A DNA stretch of 64,000 nucleotides, taken from contig NZ_CP125655.1 of the NCBI RefSeq assembly GCF_030053835.1, positions 62,001-126,000 on the forward strand, written 5' to 3'. The DNA comes from Cellulomonas sp. ES6. GTDB taxonomy: Bacteria; Actinomycetota; Actinomycetes; Actinomycetales; Cellulomonadaceae. Shown piece after piece: positions 38,320-47,034 of this stretch. The first letter of the stretch is position 1; every line of letters starts with the position of its first letter. The position numbers and the translations under genes were made by a program. The notes under the pieces were generated by a model, which was not told the DNA's origin, did not search any database, and was given only the letters and a program-made list of their open reading frames with translations.

Positions 38320-39692
38320 GCCCCGGGCGGCAGACGGTGCTGCTCGACGACGTGGGGATGACGCCGTTCCTCAAGCGGGTGACGCTGTTCTCCGCCGGCG
38401 GGCCGTTCCTCGACGGGTACGTGCTGTCGATCATCGGGGTCGCGCTCATCCAGCTCACGCCCGCCCTGGACCTCGACGCCCGCTGGACCGCCCTCGTCGG
38501 CGTCGCGGCGCTCGTCGGGCTGTTCCTCGGCACGTCGGTCGGCGGCTACCTGACCGACCGCATCGGCCGCAAGCGGATGTTCGTGGTCGACATCATCGGC
38601 ATCGCGGTCATCTCCGCGGCGACGGCCCTGGTCGCGGAGCCCTGGCAGCTCGTCGCCATGCGGTTCGCCATCGGCGTCGTCATCGGCGCGGACTACCCGA
38701 TCGCGACGTCGCTCGTCGCCGAGTTCACGCCCCGCCGGCACCGCTCGGTCTCCATGGGGCTGATCGCCGCCGCCTGGTACCTCGGGGCCAACGCCGCCTA
38801 CCTCGTGGGGTACCTGCTGCTCGACGTCGACGGCGGCTGGCGGTGGATGCTCGCCAGCGCCGTCGTGCCCTGCCTGGTCATCCTCATCGGGCGGTGGGAC
38901 ATCCCCGAGTCGCCGCGGTGGCTGGCCCGCCGCGGCCGGGGCGAGGAGGCGCGCGCCATCGTGCACCGGGTGCTCGGCGCCGACGTGCAGCTCGAGCCCG
39001 AACCCGAGCGGACGGAGTCCTACGCCGCCCTGTTCCGCCGCGGCTACCTCGGAAAGGTGCTGTTCGTCGGGACCATCTGGCTCTGCCAGGCGGCACCGAT
39101 GTTCGCCATCTACACCTACGGGCCGCAGATCATGGGCGAGCTCGGGCTCGGCGAGCGCCAGGTCGCGACGCTCGGCGAGATCGTCATCGGCACGTTCTTC
39201 CTCGTGGGCTGCCTGCCCGCCATGCACTGGGCGAACTCGCTCGGCCGCCGCCGGCTGCTCGTCGTCAGCTTCGCGATCATGACCGCGGCGCTCGCGGTGC
39301 TCGGCGCCCTGCCGTCGCCCGCGCTGCCGGCCGTCGTCGCGTGCCTCGGGCTGTACGCGTTCTTCTCCGGCGGGCCGGGCAACCTGCAGTGGCTGTACCC
39401 GAACGAGCTGTTCCCCACGGAGATCCGCGCCTCCGCCGTGGGCGCCGCGATGGCCGTGAGCCGCATCGGCACGGTCGTGTCCACGTACGTGCTGCCGGGG
39501 TTCCTGCTCGCGCACGGGACCCGCGCCACCATGCTCGCCGGCGCCGCGATCTCCGGCCTCGGCCTCGTCGTCTCGGTGCTCGCGGCGCCCGAGACCCGCG
39601 GCCTGACCCTCACCGAGTCCGCCGCCCTGCGGCTGGGACCCCCCGGCCGCCGCCGGCCCGCCCCCGACCCCGGCGTGCCGCACCGACCGTGA
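38310..39692 (+). CDS. MFS transporter, sugar/metabolite-porter type
   Basis: A 460-residue carrier with 12 helices. Signatures: GGYLTDRIGRKRMFVVD (loop 2-3), IPESPRWLARRGR after helix 6 and PNELFPTEIRASAVG and PETRGLTLTE near the end, typical of the sugar-porter/metabolite-H+ symporter branch. GTG 38310 overlaps the MaoC stop by 10 bases; later in-frame starts (GTG 38337, ATG 38358) cannot be excluded. Position suggests import of a betaine-like substrate or export of its reduced product. Confidence 0.83.
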   Translation: MELSPGRQTVLLDDVGMTPFLKRVTLFSAGGPFLDGYVLSIIGVALIQLTPALDLDARWTALVGVAALVGLFLGTSVGGYLTDRIGRKRMFVVDIIGIAVISAATALVAEPWQLVAMRFAIGVVIGADYPIATSLVAEFTPRRHRSVSMGLIAAAWYLGANAAYLVGYLLLDVDGGWRWMLASAVVPCLVILIGRWDIPESPRWLARRGRGEEARAIVHRVLGADVQLEPEPERTESYAALFRRGYLGKVLFVGTIWLCQAAPMFAIYTYGPQIMGELGLGERQVATLGEIVIGTFFLVGCLPAMHWANSLGRRRLLVVSFAIMTAALAVLGALPSPALPAVVACLGLYAFFSGGPGNLQWLYPNELFPTEIRASAVGAAMAVSRIGTVVSTYVLPGFLLAHGTRATMLAGAAISGLGLVVSVLAAPETRGLTLTESAALRLGPPGRRRPAPDPGVPHRP

Positions 39693-39723
39693 CCCCCGCG
39701 GTCACCGACGCAAGGAGAACCAG

Positions 39724-40506
39724 ATGACCATCGTCGTGGCCTGCAAGTGGGCCCCGAACCCCCAGGACGCGTCCGTCGGACCCGACGGCGCCGTGGACTG
39801 GGGCCGCGCGAAGCCCGCGGTGTCCGAGTACGACCCGGTGGCCGTGGAGGTCGGCCGGCTGCTGGCCGACGCCACCGGCTCCGAGCTGGTCGGCGTCACG
39901 GTCGGCGGCCCCGACGTGGCGTCCGCGCTGGCCCGCAAGTCGCTGCTGTCACGCGGGCTGGACCGGCTGGTCGTGCTGGCGGACCCGGCGCTCGCCGCCG
40001 CGGGGACCACCGCGACCGGGCTCGCGCTGGCGGCGCTCGTGCGGCACGTCGGGGAGGTGGACGTGGTGCTCGCGGGCGACGCGTCCGTCGACTCCGGCGC
40101 GCAGCTCGTCCCCGCCGTGCTGGCCGGCGCGCTCGGCTGGCCCGCCCTGCTCGGCGTCGGCGCGGTCTCGGCGGTCGACGGCGGCACCGCGTCGCTGACC
40201 GTCGAGCGCGCCACCGGGACCGGCTCGGAGGACCTCGCGGTGCGCGGGCCGGTGGTGCTCGCCGTCGCGGCGGACGCCGTCGTCCCGCGCGTCCCCGGGA
40301 TGAAGGACATCCTGGCGGCGGGCAAGCGGCCGGTCGAGCAGCTCGACCTGCAGACCCTGCCCGTCGAGCTGCCGGCCGGGCCGGACGTCGTCGGCACCGC
40401 CCCGCCCGCGCTGCGGGCCCGCCGCCGCCAGGTGGTCGACGCCTCCGACGCGCCCGCCGCCGCCGCCGAGCTCGTGGCGGCGCTGCGCGCCGACGCCGTG
40501 ATCTGA
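39724..40506 (+). CDS. fixA: FixA, electron-transfer flavoprotein beta-like subunit
   Basis: A 260-residue ETF beta homologue: VACKWAPNP at the start, PAVSEYDPVAVEVGRLL, then DVVLAGDASVDSGAQLVPAVLAGALGWP. In FixABCX complexes it pairs with FixB; the complex passes electrons from NADH to quinone and to low-potential ferredoxin, or to CaiA in the cai pathway. ATG 39724 follows AAGGAGAA. It starts 31 bases after the MFS gene and 16 bases before fixB. Confidence 0.9.
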   Translation: MTIVVACKWAPNPQDASVGPDGAVDWGRAKPAVSEYDPVAVEVGRLLADATGSELVGVTVGGPDVASALARKSLLSRGLDRLVVLADPALAAAGTTATGLALAALVRHVGEVDVVLAGDASVDSGAQLVPAVLAGALGWPALLGVGAVSAVDGGTASLTVERATGTGSEDLAVRGPVVLAVAADAVVPRVPGMKDILAAGKRPVEQLDLQTLPVELPAGPDVVGTAPPALRARRRQVVDASDAPAAAAELVAALRADAVI

Positions 40507-40522
40507 CCGAGGGAGACCCATC

Positions 40523-41464
40523 GTGACCACCTACATCCTCACCGCGGGCGACGCCCGCATCGGCCGCCTGGTGGAGCTCGCCGCCGGCCCGACCACCGTC
40601 GTCGTCGTCGGCGACGGTCGGACCGCCGCCGCCGTGGCCCGCACGCCCGGCGTCGACCGGGTGCTGCATGTCGAGCCCGCTCCCGGCGCCCCCGCGGAGA
40701 CCTGCGCCGCCGCCGTGGCCGGCCTCGTCGCGGACGCCGCGCCCGCGCTCGTGCTCGCCGCGCCCCGCCCGGCGGACCGCGTGCTCGCGGGCGCCGTCGC
40801 CGCCCGCCTGGCCGCGCCCGTCCTCACCATGGTCCGGGCCGTCGAGGTCGCGGACGGCGGCGTCGAGGTGACGCGCTCGGTCTTCGGCGGCATCGCCGAG
40901 CGGACCGAGCGCGTCACGGGCCCGGCCGTCGTCGTCACCGACGGCGGCACCGCCGCGGACGGCGGCACCGGCGCGGACGGCGGCACCGCCCCCGTCGTGG
41001 ACGCCGGGGCCGTACCCGCCGACCCGGCCGTGACCGTGACCGCCACCAGGGTCGCGGAGCGCGCGGCGGTCGACCTGTCCCGCGCCCCGCGCGTGGTCGC
41101 GGCGGGCCGGGGCGTGCGGCGCCAGGAGGACCTGGCGCTCGTGGAGGGCCTCGCCGCGGCGCTCGGCGCCGAGGTGGCGTGCTCCCGGCCGCTCGCGGAG
41201 GGCGTCGGGTGGCTGCCGCACGACCGGTACGTCGGCGTGACCGGCCAGCACGTCGCGCCCGAGCTGTACGTCGCCGCCGGCGTGTCCGGGCAGCTCCAGC
41301 ACGTCGTCGGGGCCCGCGGCGCGGGCACCGTCGTCGCCATCAACACCGACCCCGGCTGCCCGTACTTCGCCGAGGCCGACTACTGCGTGGTGGGCGACCT
41401 GTACGAGGTGCTGCCGGCGCTCACCGCGGCGCTGGCGGCGCCCGGCCCGGGGGCCGCGTCGTGA
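40523..41464 (+). CDS. fixB: FixB, electron-transfer flavoprotein alpha-like subunit
   Basis: A 313-residue ETF alpha homologue. The C-terminal FAD domain is clear: RVVAAGRGVRRQEDLALVEGLAAALGAEVACSRPL, GVTGQHVAPELYVAAGVSGQLQHVVG and INTDPGCPYFAEADY. The middle holds three tandem copies of an 18-bp unit encoding DGGTxA (40940-40993), apparently a flexible linker. GTG 40523 follows GAGGGAGA. It overlaps fixC by 4 bases. Confidence 0.9.
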   Translation: MTTYILTAGDARIGRLVELAAGPTTVVVVGDGRTAAAVARTPGVDRVLHVEPAPGAPAETCAAAVAGLVADAAPALVLAAPRPADRVLAGAVAARLAAPVLTMVRAVEVADGGVEVTRSVFGGIAERTERVTGPAVVVTDGGTAADGGTGADGGTAPVVDAGAVPADPAVTVTATRVAERAAVDLSRAPRVVAAGRGVRRQEDLALVEGLAAALGAEVACSRPLAEGVGWLPHDRYVGVTGQHVAPELYVAAGVSGQLQHVVGARGAGTVVAINTDPGCPYFAEADYCVVGDLYEVLPALTAALAAPGPGAAS

Positions 41465-42756
41465 CCGCCGAGCCGGACTTCGACGTCGTCGTCGTCGGCG
41501 CGGGCATCGCGGGCTGCGTCACGGCCTACCGGCTGGCGCAGGCGGGCCGGTCGGTGGCGCTCGTCGAGCGCGGCGCGGCGCCGGGGTCCAAGAACCTGTC
41601 CGGCGGGGTGCTGTACTCGCGCGGCCTGGAGGAGGTCTTCCCGGACCTGCTGGAGCGCGCGCCGATCGAGCGCCGCATCACCCGCAACTACCTCCAGCTC
41701 CTCAACGCGGAGTCCGCGGTCGGCATCGACTACCAGGACCGCCGGCTCGCGGAGCCCGTGAACGCGGTGACCGTGCTGCGCGCCCGGTTCGACCCGTGGC
41801 TCGCCGAGCAGTGCGAGGAGGCCGGCGCCGACCTGCTGAGCGGCGTCCGCGTCGACGGGGTGCTGCGCGAGGACGGCCGCGTCGTCGGCGTCCGCGCCGG
41901 GGAGGACGAGCTGCGGGCGCACGTCGTCGTGGCCGCGGACGGGGTGAACTCGTTCCTCGCCCGGAGCGCGGGCCTGCGCGGCCGCGAGCCGCTGCACCAC
42001 CTGGCGCTCGGGGTGAAGGCCGTCGTCGCGCTGCCCGAGGAGCGGCTGCGCGAGCGGTTCCACCTGACCGGCGACGAGGGCGTCGCGTACGCCGTCGTCG
42101 GGGACTGCACGCGCGGGGTCGGCGGGGGCGGGTTCCTCTACACGAACCGCGCGTCGCTGTCCGTCGGGGTGGTGCTGCGCCTGGACGACCTGGTCGCGAA
42201 GGGCGAGGACTCCGCGGCGGTGTTCGACCACTTCCTGGCGCACCCGTTCGTGGCGCCGCTGCTCGAGGGCGGGGAGGTGGTGGAGTACGGCAGCCACCTG
42301 GTCGCCGAGGGCGGCCTGGCCATGCTCGGCGAGGTCGTCACCGACGGCATGGTCGTCGTGGGCGACGCGGCGGGGCTGACCATCAACACCGGCCTCACCG
42401 TCCGCGGGATGGACCTCGCGGTCGCGTCCGGGGTGGCGGCGGCGTCGGCGGTCGGCCGGGCCCTCGACGCGGGCGACACCTCGCGGGACGGACTGGCGGG
42501 GTACCGGCGGGAGCTCCTCGGCTCGACCGCCGGGCGCGACCTGCAGACCTACGCCAAGGCGCCGGCCTTCCTGGAGAGGGAGCGGATGTACCACGACTAC
42601 GGAGCGCTGCTGGGCGACGTCCTGCACCGCGTGTACGACCACGACCTGACGCCGCGCCGGCACCTGCTCGACGTGGCGCGTGCCGAGCTCCGGCGCTCGC
42701 CCGTGCGGGTGCGGGACCTGGTCCGCGACGGCCTGGCGGGGGTGCGGGCGCTGTGA
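41461..42756 (+). CDS. fixC: FixC, ETF-quinone oxidoreductase-like flavoprotein
   Basis: A 431-residue FAD protein (E. coli FixC has 428). Dinucleotide motif VVGAGIAGCVTAYRLAQAGRSVALVERG, then SKNLSGGVLYS, VVAADGVNSFLARSAGLR, and VVGDAAGLTINTGLTVRGMDLAVASG. The FixC/FixX pair resembles ETF-QO split into two chains and hands electrons to menaquinone. Both ends overlap neighbours by 4 bases (fixB and fixX), so the complex is made in step. Confidence 0.93.
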   Translation: MTAEPDFDVVVVGAGIAGCVTAYRLAQAGRSVALVERGAAPGSKNLSGGVLYSRGLEEVFPDLLERAPIERRITRNYLQLLNAESAVGIDYQDRRLAEPVNAVTVLRARFDPWLAEQCEEAGADLLSGVRVDGVLREDGRVVGVRAGEDELRAHVVVAADGVNSFLARSAGLRGREPLHHLALGVKAVVALPEERLRERFHLTGDEGVAYAVVGDCTRGVGGGGFLYTNRASLSVGVVLRLDDLVAKGEDSAAVFDHFLAHPFVAPLLEGGEVVEYGSHLVAEGGLAMLGEVVTDGMVVVGDAAGLTINTGLTVRGMDLAVASGVAAASAVGRALDAGDTSRDGLAGYRRELLGSTAGRDLQTYAKAPAFLERERMYHDYGALLGDVLHRVYDHDLTPRRHLLDVARAELRRSPVRVRDLVRDGLAGVRAL

Positions 42757-43040
42757 GGACGACCTCGGTCCCGGACCGTCTCGCGGCCAACAGCTACGTC
42801 ACCGACGAGGAGCAGCCGCACATCCGCGTCGACCAGGAGCTCGCGCGCCGCACCGGCTGCGGCGACCGGCTGATCGCCGTCTGCCCCGCGAAGGTCTACT
42901 CCCGCGAGGCGGACGGCACGATCGGCGTCGAGCACGCCGCGTGCCTCGAGTGCGGCGCGTGCCTCGCGGTGGCCGACCCCGGCGTCCTGGAGTGGACCTA
43001 CCCGCGCGGCGGCTTCGGCGTCGCGTTCCGGGAGGGCTGA
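42753..43040 (+). CDS. fixX: FixX, ferredoxin-like subunit
   Basis: A 95-residue iron-sulfur protein, the same length as E. coli FixX. Cluster cysteines are in VCPAKVY and CLECGACL (four in all, one 4Fe-4S cluster); the ends EEQPHIRVD and WTYPRGGFGVAFREG are highly characteristic. GTG 42753 overlaps the fixC stop. It is the last gene of the cluster. Confidence 0.95.
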   Translation: MRTTSVPDRLAANSYVTDEEQPHIRVDQELARRTGCGDRLIAVCPAKVYSREADGTIGVEHAACLECGACLAVADPGVLEWTYPRGGFGVAFREG

Positions 43041-43044
43041 GCAG

Positions 43045-43084
43045 CCGGGGCGGGGCGTCTCGTCGCGGGGACGCCCCGCCCCGG
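43045..43084. terminator. Bidirectional terminator after fixX
   Basis: CCGGGGCGGGGCGTC (43045-43059) pairs perfectly with 43070-43084 around a 10-nt loop, between the convergent fixX and LuxR genes. Confidence 0.8.
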
Positions 43085-43092
43085 CCGGGGGC

Positions 43093-45672
43093 TCAGCGCT
43101 GCGCGCAGGTGAGCCAGGTGCGCGCGGCCCGCGCGAGCCCCTCCCGGGAGTTCACACCGACCTTCCGGCACGCGGACAGGATGTGGTGCTCGACCGTCCG
43201 GGCGCTCAGCACCATCCGGGTCGCGATCTCGGGCGAGGACAGGCCCCGCGCCACCAGCACCGCGACCTCGCGCTCCCGCGACGTCAGCCGCACCGCCCGG
43301 TCGAACGGCAGGAACAGCCCGCACAGGTCGCGCCCGCGCAGCCCGCCCTGGCTCCACGCGGTGTCCGCCCGCTCGATGGCCGCGGCCGGCTGCCCGTCGG
43401 CGAGCAGCCGCACCGCCCGGGCCACGGCGGCGCGGACCGCGAACTGCCGCAGGCCCGCGCGCCGGAGCTCCGGCTCGAGCGCGGCGAGGCGCTCCGGGTC
43501 GCCCGACGCGACGGCGGTGGCGAACCCCGCGAGGTGCGTGAGCAGCGGCGCGTCGCTGCGCGAGGCGGCCTCCGCGAGGTGGGCGGCGCGCGCCGGGTCG
43601 GGGCGCCGCTCCACCGCCGCGACCCCCGCCACGACGCCCGCGGGCAGGTACCCCGCGTCGAGCCGCTCGACGGCCACCTGCCAGATCCGGTCCGCCGTCC
43701 CGGCCGCGACGGCCGGGTCGTCCTCGTCCTGGATCAGCGGGGCGACGAGGTCGCTGGACTGGTACGGGTGCGGCCCGCGGCGTGCCGGGACCGAGCGCGC
43801 CTGCACCGCCAGCGACTCCGCGAACTCCCGGTGCCCCTGCCAGGTCGCGGCCTCCGCCGCGAGGGCGATCAGGCCCGTGACGAGCTGCGGCTCCTGCGGG
43901 CACGCGGTGCTGAGCGCCAGGGCGTCGCAGGTCAGGGCGTCGAGCTCCATCGCACGCCCCTGCACCGCGAGCGCGAGACCCGCGACCGAGGCGTGCGCCA
44001 GCAGCGAGACGGGGTCCAGCTCCTGCCGCGCGCGCTCGACGCCGGCCAGCGCGGTCGCGGCGGCGGCGGAGACGTCGCACGTGTAGAGCAGCGCCAGGCC
44101 GCGGGCGGTGCCGGCGATCCACCGGGCCCGCGGGTCGCGCGGCTCGGGCCCGTCCAGCAGCTCCAGCGCCTCCCGGGCGCGTCCCGCGGCCACGAGCGTC
44201 TCGGCCCGCACGGCGCGCGCGAGCCCGTCCGAGGGAGCGGGCGCCCGGACCGCGGCGGTCGCGGCCGCCACGACCGGCGCCGGCCCGGCGTCCGGGGACA
44301 CCGGGGAGCCGCTCGTCAGCGCCAGGTGGTCGAGCACGGCGCCCAGCGCCGGCCCGTGCTCGGGCAGGTCGGCGCCGTGCTCCGCGACCACCAGGGCGGC
44401 CGCGGCGGGGGAGCCGGACTCGCGTCCCCGGTAGACGGCGTGGGTGGCCAGGAACGCCGCGCGCTCGTCCGGGTTGCCCCGGTCGGCGCGGGTGCGCTCC
44501 AGCACGTGCTCGACCTGGTGCGGGCGGGCGTGGGTGAGCAGCATCGCCTCCAGCAGCTCCGCGCCGGCCGCGGCGTCCGGGTCGGCCTCCCAGCGGCGGC
44601 GCGCGTCGCGGCGGCGCTGCTCCCAGCGCTGCGCGATCAGCCGGCGGGCCAGCGGCGCGGCGGTCCGCACGCCGGCGGGGGCCGGGTCCTCGCCCTGGAG
44701 CTCCTCGGCGACGCGCGCCCGCACCAGCAGGCCGCGCGTCGTGGCGCTCTCCTGCACCAGGTAGTCGGCGAGCAGCGGCGGGAACACCCCGACCAGCGCG
44801 TGCTCGCCGTCGGAGGCCACCTGCACCAGGCCGGACTCCTCGAGCCGCACGAGCGCGGCGGTGCCCGCGAGCCGGCCCGCCGCGGCCAGCGACACCGTCC
44901 CGGCGAACGCCAGCACCGTCAGCGCGTCGCGCAGGTCGTCGTCGAGGTCGGCGAGGAACGGCTCGACGGTCTGCGCCAGCGACGTGGTCCACAGGTCGCC
45001 CCGGGCCACCCAGAGGCCGTCGCGCACGACGAGGCGGTTCTCGCGCCGGGCGGTGTCCACCAGCGCCTGCACCAGGCCGGGCAGCCCGCCCGTGGCCGCG
45101 GCGACGCGCGCCACCGCGGCGGGCTCCACGCCCCGGCCGAGCATCGTGTGCAGCAGCTGGTGCACGCCGGCGAACGACAGCGGGTCGACGGTGACGCGGG
45201 CCGCGGGCTGCAGGCCGTCCGCGAGCAGCGCCGCCGCGGTGCCGCCGCCCCGGCCGCACGCGATGACGACGCGGGTGCCCAGTCGCGCCCGGGCCGCGAG
45301 CACCGCGCCGACCGTGCCGCTGTCCAGGTCGTCCGCGTCGTCGACCAGCAGCACCGCACCGGGTGCGGCGAGCAGCTGCTCCAGCGACTCCACCGCGGCG
45401 CTGAGCACCCGCAGCTGCTGGGGTGCGCTCGGCAGCGCGACGCCGGCCACGGCGAGGGCGCCGAGCGTGCGGTCCCGCAGGGCGCGCACGCCGCGCAGCC
45501 GGACCGTGCCGACCCCGAGCGTCGCGAGCCGGTCGGCCACCTGGTCGAGCACGCACGAGCGTCCCGCCGCGCGCATCCCGACCACCTGGACGTGCGTCCC
45601 GTCCTGCAGGTAGCCGACGATGCGGGACACGGTGTCCGGGTGAAGCACGACGTCGTCTCTCACGCCCGTCAC
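43093..45672 (-). CDS. Large LuxR-family ATPase-type regulator
   Basis: An 859-residue LAL/MalT-like regulator: a nucleotide-binding region at the N-terminus, a long helical TPR-like middle, and a C-terminal LuxR HTH (LTSREREVAVLVARGLSSPEIATRMVLSARTVEHH). Walker B is AVLLVDDADDL, but the Walker A is GMRAAGRS (residues 32-39) with Arg38 where Lys is expected, so ATP hydrolysis may be altered. GTG 45672 is tentative; GTG 45663 is an alternative. Convergent to fixX, it is a candidate regulator of the cai-fix cluster, though adjacency is the only evidence. Confidence 0.8.
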   Translation of the reverse strand: MTGVRDDVVLHPDTVSRIVGYLQDGTHVQVVGMRAAGRSCVLDQVADRLATLGVGTVRLRGVRALRDRTLGALAVAGVALPSAPQQLRVLSAAVESLEQLLAAPGAVLLVDDADDLDSGTVGAVLAARARLGTRVVIACGRGGGTAAALLADGLQPAARVTVDPLSFAGVHQLLHTMLGRGVEPAAVARVAAATGGLPGLVQALVDTARRENRLVVRDGLWVARGDLWTTSLAQTVEPFLADLDDDLRDALTVLAFAGTVSLAAAGRLAGTAALVRLEESGLVQVASDGEHALVGVFPPLLADYLVQESATTRGLLVRARVAEELQGEDPAPAGVRTAAPLARRLIAQRWEQRRRDARRRWEADPDAAAGAELLEAMLLTHARPHQVEHVLERTRADRGNPDERAAFLATHAVYRGRESGSPAAAALVVAEHGADLPEHGPALGAVLDHLALTSGSPVSPDAGPAPVVAAATAAVRAPAPSDGLARAVRAETLVAAGRAREALELLDGPEPRDPRARWIAGTARGLALLYTCDVSAAAATALAGVERARQELDPVSLLAHASVAGLALAVQGRAMELDALTCDALALSTACPQEPQLVTGLIALAAEAATWQGHREFAESLAVQARSVPARRGPHPYQSSDLVAPLIQDEDDPAVAAGTADRIWQVAVERLDAGYLPAGVVAGVAAVERRPDPARAAHLAEAASRSDAPLLTHLAGFATAVASGDPERLAALEPELRRAGLRQFAVRAAVARAVRLLADGQPAAAIERADTAWSQGGLRGRDLCGLFLPFDRAVRLTSREREVAVLVARGLSSPEIATRMVLSARTVEHHILSACRKVGVNSREGLARAARTWLTCAQR

Positions 45673-45684
45673 GCTAGTGACGGG
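45665..45684. promoter_or_regulatory. Perfect 20-bp inverted repeat over the LuxR start
   Basis: CCCGTCAC (45665-45672) and GTGACGGG (45677-45684) are exact arms around GCTA, covering the start codon of the regulator. A binding site here would block transcription or initiation, so autoregulation is plausible. Confidence 0.5.
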
Positions 45685-45690
45685 GGAGCG

Positions 45691-45716
45691 CCCCGGACCG
45701 TGTCCAAGGTCCGGGG
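45691..45716 (-). terminator. Hairpin downstream of the UspA-like gene
   Basis: CCCCGGAC (45691-45698) pairs with GTCCGGGG (45709-45716) around a 10-nt loop, in the 77-base gap between two minus-strand genes. Confidence 0.5.
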
Positions 45717-45749
45717 CACCGGTCGCGTGCGGGTGCTGCGGGCGGGGTC

Positions 45750-46235
45750 TCAGCCCAGCTCGGACGTCCCCGAGTACAGGTGCAGCACCGGCACGTGCAG
45801 CTCGTCGCGCGCCCGGGAGGCCCAGTCGCGGTGGAACGTGTCCTCCAGCGCGTGCGGGTAGGTCACGACGACGACCTCGCGGGCGCCCTCCGACGCCACA
45901 GCGGAGCGCAGGGCGGGCAGCGGGTCGTCGTCGACGACGGTGCCCGTGGCGGTCACGCCGGCCGCCGCGAAGGCCGCGAGGCTGTCGGCGAGCTGCTCGG
46001 CGGCGTCCGCCGTCGCCTCCGCCGGCTGCGGCTCGCGACCGAGCACGGTGTCGAGCGCCTCGCGGAGCTCGCCGAGGCTGAGCTGGTCCACGAGGGACAC
46101 GAGCACGTTCCGCTCGGTGTCGGCCGGCACGAGCACGCGGTACGCCAGCGTCTCGCCGTCGTGGAGCGAGAGGATGTGGGCGACGTCCGCCGAGGCCAGG
46201 GTGTCCTCCGTGAGGACGAGGATGGTGTCGGTCAC
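45750..46235 (-). CDS. UspA-like small alpha/beta protein
   Basis: A 161-residue protein of alternating strands and helices (ILVLTEDTL, YRVLVPADTERNVLVSLVDQLS, VTATGTVVDDDPLPALRSAV, EVVVVTYPH, VPVLHLY), the order of a universal stress protein fold. The UspA ATP-binding G-x2-G-x9-G(S/T) motif is not seen. It is conserved in related actinobacteria as far as I recall but has no assigned function. GTG start. The next upstream gene ends 10 bases away, so they may be co-transcribed. Confidence 0.6.
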   Translation of the reverse strand: MTDTILVLTEDTLASADVAHILSLHDGETLAYRVLVPADTERNVLVSLVDQLSLGELREALDTVLGREPQPAEATADAAEQLADSLAAFAAAGVTATGTVVDDDPLPALRSAVASEGAREVVVVTYPHALEDTFHRDWASRARDELHVPVLHLYSGTSELG

Positions 46236-46245
46236 GCCGTCGAGA

Positions 46246-47034
46246 CTATCGCCGCGCGAGCGTCCAGCGCCCGAGCAGCATCCCGTCGTGGTGCAGCAGG
46301 TGCTCGGGGCGGGCGGCGAGCGGGCCGACCCAGTCCGGCCCCTGTACGGCGCGCAGCGCGGGACCCGCGACCACGAGCGGGCTCGTCGTCAGGCAGAGCT
46401 CGTCCACCAGGCCGGCGCGCACCAGGTCCGTCAGCAGCCGCGGGCCGCCCTCCGCGAGGACGCGCGTGAGGCCGTGCCCGGCGAGGGCCGCGAGCGCTGC
46501 GGCCAGGTCGACGTGGTCGTCGCCCGCGACGAGCACGCGCTCCGGCCCGAGCTCGTCGCGCAGGGCGTCCAGGCGCGGGCACGCCGCCGAGGTCACGACG
46601 TACGGCGGCGGGTCCGTGCCCCGCAGGCCCTCCGGGAGCACGCCGGACGCCGACACCACCGCCAGCGCCAGGGCCGGGTCCTGGCCCCGGGCCGCCCGCG
46701 CCGCGCGCAGGTCCGCGGGCACGGACAGCGGCGTGTACCCCTCCGCGCGCGCCGTGCCGGCACCGACCAGCACCACGTCCGCGACCGCCCGCATCACCCG
46801 GAACACGCGCCAGTCGGCGGGGCCGTTGATGCTCCGCGACCGCCCGTCGGGCCCCTGCGCGGCGCCGTCCAGCGTCGCGATCATGTTCGCCCGCACCGCC
46901 GCCGGGCGCCCGTCCCGGGGGTCGGGGTGGGCGTACAGGGCGTGCAGCTCCGGCTCGTCGCCGCCGGGCGCGAGCACCGCGCCGGCGCAGTCGAGCGGCA
47001 GCAGCACGTCCAGGGGCGGAAGCTCGCGAGGCAT
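46246..47034 (-). CDS. RibD C-terminal-type pyrimidine reductase family protein
   Basis: A 262-residue reductase of the RibD C-terminal/dihydrofolate-reductase-like fold: RANMIATLDGAAQGPDGRSRSINGPADWRVFRVMRAVADVVLVGAGTARAEGY and VLAEGGPRLLTDLVRAGLVDELCLTTSPLV are diagnostic. It lacks the N-terminal deaminase domain of full RibD and is not in a rib operon, so it may be an accessory NADPH reductase of flavin-like intermediates. ATG 47034 is in good context. Minus strand, followed by the UspA-like gene. Confidence 0.82.
   Translation of the reverse strand: MPRELPPLDVLLPLDCAGAVLAPGGDEPELHALYAHPDPRDGRPAAVRANMIATLDGAAQGPDGRSRSINGPADWRVFRVMRAVADVVLVGAGTARAEGYTPLSVPADLRAARAARGQDPALALAVVSASGVLPEGLRGTDPPPYVVTSAACPRLDALRDELGPERVLVAGDDHVDLAAALAALAGHGLTRVLAEGGPRLLTDLVRAGLVDELCLTTSPLVVAGPALRAVQGPDWVGPLAARPEHLLHHDGMLLGRWTLARR

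Noticed and set aside
44919..45359. Minus-strand frame within the LuxR gene as a separate gene
   Set aside because: It is a shifted frame of the large regulator, Arg-rich with no motif, while the long frame shows Walker B and the HTH.
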